Shown: one piece after another, positions 7,972 to 14,248 of the stretch
Position numbering within the stretch: position 1 is the stretch's first letter
Layout of the letters: every line of letters begins with the position of its first letter
Assembly (NCBI GenBank): GCA_036419695.1
Contig: CP143946.1
Coordinates: forward strand, 3,838,001-3,902,000
Source: [Clostridium] symbiosum
GTDB taxonomy: Bacteria > Bacillota > Clostridia > Lachnospirales > Lachnospiraceae
Length of the DNA: 64,000 nt
Reading direction: 5' to 3'
Program-made: the position numbers and the translations under genes
Notes under the pieces: generated by a model
Databases searched by the model: none
Told to the model about the DNA's origin: nothing
Seen by the model: the letters and a program-made list of their open reading frames with translations, nothing else

Positions 7972-8799
7972 TTATGGCTCTTCCTTTATTTCCGCCGCCC
8001 GCAGCTCCATATGCTCCTCCGTTCTGCCAACGCCTTCCTTTTTCTGCTTCATTCTCCGGAAATAAGAACTCATCTCGTCCGCCATTCCCGACAGACGGTT
8101 TAACAGGGTGGAAAAGTCTTTGAGCATCTCGTCGTCCTGGAAATAAGGATAGACGATGTCATGATCCACCTCGCTCCATCCCTCCTCAAACAGGGTCCTG
8201 GCCTGGATCTCCACATAATATCCCTTGTATTTCACGATGTAATGGAGAGAGCGGTAAATTCCGTCCGATTTAATGTCAATGAGATCCTCGTCATAGATAC
8301 GGCTGTCTCCGGTTCTTCTGTATACCTTCGGACGCTCGGCAATATAATAATGATTCACATTCCCGTCAAAATCCGCCTCCCGGTCCCTGACATACTGCTC
8401 CGGGTCGTTCTCAAACACAGATGTAATATATTCGTGAAAATGTCTCCAGTCCTCCCGGTACAGGAAAAACACCCGGATGCCGATCAGATCCGTTACATAT
8501 TTCCAGTAATTGGTGCGGTCAATACGTGCAAATTTCTCCGGCAGCTCATTCCGTTTCCTGATAATCTTCTCGACCAGATGCCCCGGTTCCTTCGTCCTGT
8601 AGCGGTAAGAATGGATCCCGGCTTTCTCAATGTCATAGAGATACTCATCCACAAAATCTTTTCCTATCCCCCGCAGTTTCTGCTCGATGTTCCCGTAGTG
8701 ATCGTGGATTGCCTGGAGTTCTTCCCAGTCAATGCCCGCCGACTCATAGTCGCCGTAATCCATGTTGTACTTCTTAAGAAATTCTTTTATGTCCAGCAT
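7972..8799 (-). CDS. RelA/SpoT-domain protein, putative (p)ppGpp synthetase
   Basis: 275 residues. Motifs of the alarmone synthetase domain are present: SYRYRTKEPGHLVEKIIRK (about residues 83-101), VTDLIGIRVFF with the magnesium-binding Asp, IYRSLHYIVKY with the base-stacking Tyr/His, and VEIQARTLFEEGWSEVDHD with the catalytic Glu. There is no hydrolase (HD) domain, so it is a stand-alone synthetase-like protein, longer at the N terminus than typical small alarmone synthetases. The ATG at 8799 was preferred to an upstream TTG because it follows GGAGAGG. It sits 7 bases after galT, an odd partner. Product (ppGpp, pppGpp or other) is not known. Confidence 0.75.
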   Translation of the reverse strand: MLDIKEFLKKYNMDYGDYESAGIDWEELQAIHDHYGNIEQKLRGIGKDFVDEYLYDIEKAGIHSYRYRTKEPGHLVEKIIRKRNELPEKFARIDRTNYWKYVTDLIGIRVFFLYREDWRHFHEYITSVFENDPEQYVRDREADFDGNVNHYYIAERPKVYRRTGDSRIYDEDLIDIKSDGIYRSLHYIVKYKGYYVEIQARTLFEEGWSEVDHDIVYPYFQDDEMLKDFSTLLNRLSGMADEMSSYFRRMKQKKEGVGRTEEHMELRAAEIKEEP

Positions 8800-8806
8800 T
8801 CGATCT

Positions 8807-10318
8807 CTATACCTCTCCGGCACCAACGGAATTCAGGAATCTGGCAAAAGCCGCCCTGCCCTCCTCCGTGCATTTATAGACTCCGGCATCTTCCAGTACT
8901 CTCTCGAATACGAGTCCCACCTCGTCTTTCAGGATTTCATCCACATTATCCTTTGTAATCTTTTCATATTTGGGAAGGAACGCCTCCACCCAGTCGGCAT
9001 GCTTTTCAAGTTCCTCGCTGCCCCTTATATCTTTACCTGCAGTAATGTACTCTCCCAGTTTTGCCAGCTCGTCTTTCAGTCTGGACGGGAGCACCGCCAG
9101 GCCCATCACTTCAATTAAGCCGATATTTTCTTTCTTGATATGGTGAAGTTCCTGATGGGGATGATAAAGTCCCAGAGGAAACTCCTCCGTTGTTATATTA
9201 TTCCTCAGTACCAGATCCAGCTCAAACATTTCGCCGTTCTTTCTGGCGATCGGAGTGATCGTGTTGTGCGGTTCCCCATCCGTCTCGGCAAAGACAAATG
9301 CAGCCTCATCCGTATAGTTTCTCCAGGCCGTGAGGACTTTATCCCCCAGCTCAATCAGGCGCTCCGGATCTTTGGCGCGTGTGCGCAGCACCGACATCGG
9401 CCAGTATACAATACCGGCCTCCACATCCTCAAACCCCTGGAAGGTAAAATACTTTTCAATCGGCGCTTTCGCCATGGCAAAAGTATAATGGCCTCCCTGG
9501 AAATGATCATGGCTTAAAATGGAACCGCCGACAATCGGCAGATCCGCGTTGGAACCCAGAAAATAATGAGGAAACATTTTGACAAAATCAAAGAGCTTAA
9601 TAAAGGTCGCCTTCTCGATTTTCATCGGTATATGCTGTCCGTTAAATACGATGCAATGCTCATTATAATAAACATAGGGCGAATACTGGAAGCCCCACCG
9701 GCTGTCGTTTACCGTGATCGGAATCGTGCGGTGGTTATTCCTGGCCGGATGGTTTACGCGCCCCGCATACCCCTCATTTTCTCGGCAGAGCAGGCATTTG
9801 GGATAACCGCCCTGTTTTGCAAGCTTGGCGGCGGCAATTGCCTTCGGATCCTTCTCCGGTTTTGAGAGGTTTACCGTAATGTCCAGTTCACCATATTTTG
9901 TCTCCGTTACCCATTTCATATCTTTACAGACGCGGTATCTTCTGATGTAATCGGAATCCTGGCTTAACTTATAGTAATATTCCGTAGCGGCCTGAGGCGA
10001 CTGATGGTTATAAAGGCCAAAGAATTTCCGCACAACCTCCGACGGCCTCGGCATCAGGCAGTTCATCAGCCTTGTATCGAATAAATCCCTGTAAACCACA
10101 CTGTCTTCCGGCAGTACTCCGGACTCATGGGCAAAATCCATCAGCTCTTTCAGCGTTTCTTCCAGATTCACTTCCCCGGACTCCGTCTCCGGCTCTTCAT
10201 ACTCGTCCAGCTTCAGTACATCCAGGATCTGATTCGTCGCATAAATCCGGTCTTCTTCCTCAATCAGTCCTGTCGTAAGACCATATTTAACCAGTTTTTT
10301 AATTGCTTCGTATACCAT
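8807..10318 (-). CDS. galT: UDP-glucose--hexose-1-phosphate uridylyltransferase, class II
   Basis: 503 residues, the length of the Firmicutes-type GalT. It carries the catalytic histidine segment SHDHFQGGHYTF (about residues 275-286) and the family phrases GYAGRVNHPARNNHRT and LGLYHPHQELHHIKKENIGL. It exchanges UMP between UDP-glucose and galactose-1-phosphate in the Leloir pathway. The start at 10318 follows AAGGAGG at 6 bases. galK and galE are not adjacent; instead a RelA/SpoT-domain gene follows in the same operon. Confidence 0.93.
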   Translation of the reverse strand: MVYEAIKKLVKYGLTTGLIEEEDRIYATNQILDVLKLDEYEEPETESGEVNLEETLKELMDFAHESGVLPEDSVVYRDLFDTRLMNCLMPRPSEVVRKFFGLYNHQSPQAATEYYYKLSQDSDYIRRYRVCKDMKWVTETKYGELDITVNLSKPEKDPKAIAAAKLAKQGGYPKCLLCRENEGYAGRVNHPARNNHRTIPITVNDSRWGFQYSPYVYYNEHCIVFNGQHIPMKIEKATFIKLFDFVKMFPHYFLGSNADLPIVGGSILSHDHFQGGHYTFAMAKAPIEKYFTFQGFEDVEAGIVYWPMSVLRTRAKDPERLIELGDKVLTAWRNYTDEAAFVFAETDGEPHNTITPIARKNGEMFELDLVLRNNITTEEFPLGLYHPHQELHHIKKENIGLIEVMGLAVLPSRLKDELAKLGEYITAGKDIRGSEELEKHADWVEAFLPKYEKITKDNVDEILKDEVGLVFERVLEDAGVYKCTEEGRAAFARFLNSVGAGEV

Positions 10319-10434
10319 ACCACGCCTCCTTATATTTTGATGCGCTTCGCGCAATCTGCTTCATTGATTGTCTTTTGGGCGGTGCCGCCTGCGGTCAGAA
10401 CCTGCGTTATGCCCGGTTTATTAGTATAGCACAT

Positions 10435-10962
10435 TCACAGGTACGATTCCAGACGTTTTGTCACAATTCCGCCGAGCAGCCCTATCACTGCCCCTGCCAC
10501 GGTTCCGGCCGCCAAAAGGAAGGGAAGATAGTAAAATACAGCGGTGTTTTCCACGACGGCCGCGGCCACCAGAATCTGTCCCACATTGTGCCCCACGCCA
10601 CCGATAATGCTGACCCCCACCTGACCAAATAAATCCCTCTTCCTGCAGAAAATCATCATGGCGAGGCTGAGCGCCCCCCCTGCAAGACTGTACATCATCA
10701 TGGCCATATTACCGTATGCAAAACCGGTCAGCAGGACGATCCGGCAGAGTGCAATGGCAATCGTTCCCCCTGTTCCTATCATATAAAGGGATACGATGCT
10801 GACAAGATTGGCAAGCCCCAGCTTGACGCCGGGAACGCCGAGACTGATCGGAATCAGGGTTTCCACATAGCCGAGCAGCATGGCAAGCGAGAGCAGGATT
10901 CCATAGAGCGCCACTTTTACCGCTTTACGGTCTCCTCTGCGTGTTTCTTTTCTATATTTCAT
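10435..10962 (-). CDS. Gx transporter family protein (Hpre_diP_synt_I family)
   Basis: 175 residues, basic N terminus and about five hydrophobic helices, with GVPGVKLGLANLVSIVSLY and GGVGHNVGQILVAA. This family was once labelled heptaprenyl diphosphate synthase component I but looks like a small ECF-type membrane transporter. It is commonly found beside NusG-domain-II and ApbE genes, as here (divergent, 11284 and 12335), so a role in flavin or quinone precursor supply for redox complexes is a reasonable inference. AAAGAGGAC precedes the ATG. Confidence 0.75.
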   Translation of the reverse strand: MKYRKETRRGDRKAVKVALYGILLSLAMLLGYVETLIPISLGVPGVKLGLANLVSIVSLYMIGTGGTIAIALCRIVLLTGFAYGNMAMMMYSLAGGALSLAMMIFCRKRDLFGQVGVSIIGGVGHNVGQILVAAAVVENTAVFYYLPFLLAAGTVAGAVIGLLGGIVTKRLESYL

Positions 10963-11121
10963 AGAGGGTGTCCTCTTTCTGTTTGATACTTGAAAATGGG
11001 ATGTCGGGTCGACGGGTTTCCGGGAAGTGCAAGTTTTGTTATTATTTTATCGGAATATGGGTGGTTTGTAAAGAGGGTGGGATTTAATTGGAAACGGGAG
11101 CTTTGGACGGGGAGAAGGTTG

Positions 11122-11251
11122 GTTACTGTCCACAGACAGTATTCTGCGAGGTGTTTTTTGCCGGTTCATCCCTTGACTTTGATTTTCCTCTTTGCTAAGA
11201 TTGGTATGTTTCAAAGTAACTGCTATGAAGGTACTGAACAGTTATGTTTCA
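11122..11251 (+). repeat. Degenerate copy of the 13-bp-TIR palindromic element
   Basis: GGTTACTGTCCACAGACAGT and the following CTGCGAGGTGTTTT match the left end of the element at 20531-20745 (GTTACTGTTCACAG, CGCGAGGCGTTTT); the right part ends GTACTGAACAGTTA against GTGTGAACAGTAAC. The copy is shorter and diverged and lies in the apbE leader; the apbE promoter falls inside it. Confidence 0.5.
11173..11201 (+). promoter_or_regulatory. Promoter of apbE
   Basis: TTGACT (11173-11178) and TAAGAT (11196-11201) are 17 bases apart, about 80 bases before the apbE start. Confidence 0.6.
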
Positions 11252-11283
11252 AATCACAAATACTTTCACAAAGGAATCCCTAT

Positions 11284-12315
11284 ATGATGGAAAAAAAACA
11301 ATTTCAGATCTTTTTATCCGCGCTGGGTGTGCTTTTTCTGGTCTTTGGCGCTGTTTTAACACTCCGGCCCAGGCAGACGGAGCCGATTACCCGTTCGGAC
11401 TTTCTTCTCAATACGTTTGTCACGGTTACCCTGTATGACAGCGATGATGAGGAGATATTGGAACAGTGTATGGCGCTGTGCCGAGAGTATGAAAACCGGC
11501 TCAGCAAAACGATAACGACCAGTGAAGTTTACCGGCTGAATCACCGTGCTCCCGGAGAAGATACATTTACACTCACAAAGGATACGGCGGCCCTGATCCG
11601 CGAAGGGCTCCAGTACAGCCGGATTTCGGACGGCGCTTTTGATATCACGATTGAACCGCTGAGTTCGCTGTGGAATTTCACGGATGGCAAAAATATTATT
11701 CCTCCGGCAGAGGAAATTCAGGCTGCGGCGGAACGCGTGGACTGGAAGAATATAAGCCTGGAGGGCGATGTGCTCACTTTTCACTCGGCAGACACTACAA
11801 TCGATCTCGGTTCTATTGCGAAAGGGTTTATCGCTGACCGCTTGAAGGAATATCTGATAAGCCGGAATGTGAAAAGCGCAATTATTAATCTCGGAGGCAA
11901 TGTGCTCTGCGTCGGTGAAAAACCGGACGGCGAGCCGTTTAAAATCGGGCTGCAGAAGCCGTTTGAAGGGCGCAATGAAATTATCGCAAACCTGAGCATT
12001 AACGGCCTCTCCGTCGTCTCCTCCGGGGTCTATGAACGCCATTTTATTGTGGATGGAAAAAATTATCACCACCTGTTAAATCCCTCCACCGGCTATCCCT
12101 ATGACAACGGCCTGATTGCCGTCACAATCGTCTCACCGCGCTCGGTGGACGGCGACGCTTTAAGCACCACCTGTTTTTCACTGGGGCTTGAAAAAGGGCT
12201 TGAGCTTGTCAATTCAATGGATGGCATTTACGCTTATTTTATAACGGATGATTATGAAATTCACTATTCGGACGGAGCGGAGCTGCTTGTTCTTCCTCTC
12301 CCCGATGCCGGTTGA
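11284..12315 (+). CDS. apbE: FAD:protein FMN transferase, membrane anchored
   Basis: 343 residues. A single N-terminal hydrophobic segment (about residues 7-26) anchors it outside the membrane. Family motifs follow in order: NTFVTVTLY, FDITIEPLSSLWNF, IDLGSIAKGFIADRL, AIINLGGNVLCVG, and near the C terminus NPSTGYPYDNG with VDGDALSTT, whose Asp residues bind magnesium. ApbE attaches FMN from FAD to Thr/Ser of target flavoproteins such as RnfG/NqrC-type subunits and extracellular reductases. The start at 11284 follows AAAGGA; the long upstream open frame is leader sequence. The NusG-II gene follows 19 bases later. Confidence 0.9.
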   Translation: MMEKKQFQIFLSALGVLFLVFGAVLTLRPRQTEPITRSDFLLNTFVTVTLYDSDDEEILEQCMALCREYENRLSKTITTSEVYRLNHRAPGEDTFTLTKDTAALIREGLQYSRISDGAFDITIEPLSSLWNFTDGKNIIPPAEEIQAAAERVDWKNISLEGDVLTFHSADTTIDLGSIAKGFIADRLKEYLISRNVKSAIINLGGNVLCVGEKPDGEPFKIGLQKPFEGRNEIIANLSINGLSVVSSGVYERHFIVDGKNYHHLLNPSTGYPYDNGLIAVTIVSPRSVDGDALSTTCFSLGLEKGLELVNSMDGIYAYFITDDYEIHYSDGAELLVLPLPDAG

Positions 12316-12334
12316 CGGAAAAAGGAGGCTCATT

Positions 12335-12715
12335 ATGAAAGATAACGGTTTAAAAGACAGCCGTTTAAACAATGACAGCAGAAAAAAGAAAAATGAAATC
12401 TTTCTCGTCTGCGGCCTCCTCGCCGCCGCCGTAATTTTCTTCGCAGGATACCGTTTCCTGAACAGAGGGGATGCGTCGGTGGTTGTGGTCAGCGTAAACG
12501 GGAAAACGGTCCGTGAATTCCCACTCGGCCAGGATGCCGATTTCCTGATTGAAGGCGTTGACGGCGGAACAAACCATATGATTATTAAAAATGGCGCCGT
12601 TTCCATCTTCGAGGCCTCCTGCCCTGATAAAATCTGTGTGCAGGAAGGGGAGAAAAGGCAGAAAGGCGAGGCGATTACCTGTCTTCCGAATAAAGTGATT
12701 GTTACAATAAAATAG
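12335..12715 (+). CDS. NusG domain II-containing membrane-anchored protein
   Basis: 126 residues: charged N terminus, one hydrophobic segment (about 20-40), then a small extracytoplasmic beta domain with VVSVNGKTVREFPLG and a conserved pair of cysteines in EASCPDKICVQEG, followed by ITCLPNKVIVTI. This is the NusG domain II-like family found next to apbE and Gx transporter genes. Its role is unknown; the cysteines suggest a redox or metal site. The start follows AAAAGGAGG; a longer open frame upstream overlaps apbE and lacks a site. Confidence 0.8.
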   Translation: MKDNGLKDSRLNNDSRKKKNEIFLVCGLLAAAVIFFAGYRFLNRGDASVVVVSVNGKTVREFPLGQDADFLIEGVDGGTNHMIIKNGAVSIFEASCPDKICVQEGEKRQKGEAITCLPNKVIVTIK

Positions 12716-12720
12716 GGATT

Positions 12721-13075
12721 TGGTTGAGGAAGGAGAACGCCGCCGGGACGGTCGGGGGGCGGGATGGTGAGGGGGAGGTTGTGAGTCTTCAGTCCCGGTT
12801 TGCAGGTTGTCGCGGGTGGGGAATACGGGCAGAAAAAGTTCCTCCGGGAAACGCTTGCGCTCTTCGGAGTACATAACGGAACTAACCTCAAAAATACCTC
12901 GGTAAGTGCCGATGAACTCCCAGGTTCCCTCCGGAATCTTTTTCTCCCGGATTCCCCACGGGAAGGGTATGGCCCGGGACTGAAGACGCGAAGGTTTTCG
13001 CCATCCCGAACCCCGGTCTGCGGCCGCTGAATTGTTCTTATTCCTTCAAAGGGGGAGGTATTGTCGCTGCCACTA
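12721..13075 (+). repeat. Structured repeat family, subtype A copy 1
   Basis: The core (12785-12987, 203 bp) begins GTCTTCAGTCCCGG and ends with its complement. Inside, GGGGAATACGGGCAGAAAAA pairs with the 3' arm TTTTTCTCCCGGATTCCCC, then GGAGT pairs with ACTCC around a loop containing ACCTCGG. Conserved flanks of about 60 bp (from GAGGAAGGAGAACGC) and about 85 bp (ending near TTGTCGCTGCCACTA) also recur in other copies. It starts right after the NusG-II stop codon, in the gene's direction. No protein-coding potential is supported. Confidence 0.85.
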
Positions 13076-13224
13076 CATTTCCTCGAATTTCGGGAGAATC
13101 CCTCTGTATGGTATTCAATTGATGAATCAAAGCTTTAGCGCCTGACTTATCCTTGAATAACCATTGAATTTTTTGATTCATCATTTAATATAGCTTTGGA
13201 TTTTTCTCTGAATCCAGCCCGAAA
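13076..13224. other. Spacer between two inverted structured repeats
   Basis: About 150 bp between the facing copies. It contains AATTGATGAATCAAAGCTTT and, further on, TTGAATTTTTTGATTCATCA, which can pair as a diverged inverted repeat. No gene is seen. Confidence 0.4.
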
Positions 13225-13590
13225 TACTTTCATAAGGTAAAAGATTCACGACTACATAGTGGCCGCGACAATACCTTTCCCACACTTGACGAAAGAGACA
13301 ATCAGCCCCTGAAGCCGGCGGACGGGGCGACCACCTTCCCTGAGTCTTCAGTCCCGTCAACAACCTGCCTGGGGAAGGAGGAGAAAAACTTTCCGGAGGG
13401 AGACCTTGAAGCCCGCCGGTGCTTAGCGAGGTCCTTTCGAGCCTAGCATCCGCTGTGCGCTTCACAAGCGGGAGCGTGTCCCCGCAGGAAAGTCTTTCTC
13501 CGGATTCCCCCTTACCACAACCTATAAACCGGGACTGAAGACTCATATACACCCTCCCACTCCCCCGTCCGCCGTCTTACAGAGGCGTCC
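13225..13590 (-). repeat. Structured repeat family, subtype B copy 2
   Basis: Core 13344-13542 (199 bp), inverted relative to copy A1 so the two right flanks face each other. Read on the minus strand it has GTCTTCAGTCCCGG at the start, GGGGAATCCGGAGAAAGACT pairing with the arm that ends CTCCTTCCCC, and GAAGC pairing with GCTTC around the ACCTCGCTAAGCACC loop. Nearly identical to the copy at 39409 through the centre. The right flank again contains TATTGTCGCGGCCACTA. Confidence 0.85.
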
Positions 13591-13789
13591 TCACATCTCA
13601 ATTAAATAGTTATTTTTTCTACAATCTGCCGAAATTTTTTTCCAATTTCCCAATCTCCCGATACCGCCTGAAAACAAAGTAAAAACCACATTTTCTTTCC
13701 AATCTGAAACCATACTCCCGATTTTCTTTTATTCGTTCAATTCCCTTTTTCTCCCCTCTGTCTCTGTAAAAGATTAACAAAATCTTTAT

Positions 13790-13818
13790 TTGCTATTCTC
13801 CCCATTACCCCTTACAAT
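13790..13818 (+). promoter_or_regulatory. Promoter of the HPr-like gene
   Basis: TTGCTA (13790-13795) and TACAAT (13813-13818), 17 bases apart, about 60 bases before the start at 13878. Confidence 0.5.
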
Positions 13819-13877
13819 GTAAACATCATTCACCATTCTGAGAAAGAAAAATATAAATATATAGGAGGGGATCTCAC

Positions 13878-14108
13878 ATGAGTGAAGTTAAGGTGAAATT
13901 TAATACGTTAGAGGATATCAGGCAATATCTGCGGGCAGTCGACGGGTTTAGCGGTGATTTGGATCTGCAGTTCGGAAGCCAGATTGTGGACGGAAAATCC
14001 CTGCTTGGAATTTTAAGTCTCGGGATCGGAAAACTGTTAGACCTGAAGCTGTATTACGGAAATCATGATGAACTGATAGAGAAGCTCGGTTTTTGCCGTT
14101 GTCAGTAG
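13878..14108 (+). CDS. HPr-like protein lacking the active-site histidine
   Basis: 76 residues. The stretch QIVDGKSLLGILSLGIGK (about residues 34-51) matches the regulatory-serine region of HPr, followed by a strand LDLKLYY as in HPr. The N-terminal part, where HPr has the phosphorylated His in a GLHxRPA motif, reads FNTLEDIRQYLRAVDGF with no His. It therefore cannot carry PTS phosphate on His but keeps the candidate Ser. Crh of Bacillus is a precedent for an HPr relative used only for regulation. AGGAGGGG precedes the ATG. Single gene, own promoter, terminator 75 bases downstream. Confidence 0.65.
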   Translation: MSEVKVKFNTLEDIRQYLRAVDGFSGDLDLQFGSQIVDGKSLLGILSLGIGKLLDLKLYYGNHDELIEKLGFCRCQ

Positions 14109-14183
14109 GAAGAGGAGGCCGGAAAGCAGTGAGAAACGCCCATGACAGACGTTCCATTGCATTTACTCGTTCGGAAAAGGAAG

Positions 14184-14238
14184 AAAAACAGGCAGTATGA
14201 TTGCAGATTCACTCCGCACCCATGCCGCCTGTTTTTTG
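14184..14238. terminator. Bidirectional rho-independent terminator
   Basis: AAAAACAGGCAGTATG pairs with CATGCCGCCTGTTTTTT with a ~20-base loop, serving the plus-strand HPr-like gene and the minus-strand flavodiiron gene that ends at 14249. Confidence 0.75.
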
Positions 14239-14248
14239 TTGCTGTTTC

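Noticed and set aside
12214..12891. Minus-strand open frame of 225 codons, and a similar one at 33239-33505 on the plus strand, sharing RLVPLCTPKSASVSRR
   Set aside because: Both are translations of the same structured non-coding repeat (subtype A); the shared peptide reflects repeat DNA, not a protein family, and the frame runs through real genes.
13181..13552. Minus-strand open frame of 123 codons over the subtype B repeat
   Set aside because: No ribosome site, low-complexity composition, and its sequence is explained by the repeat.
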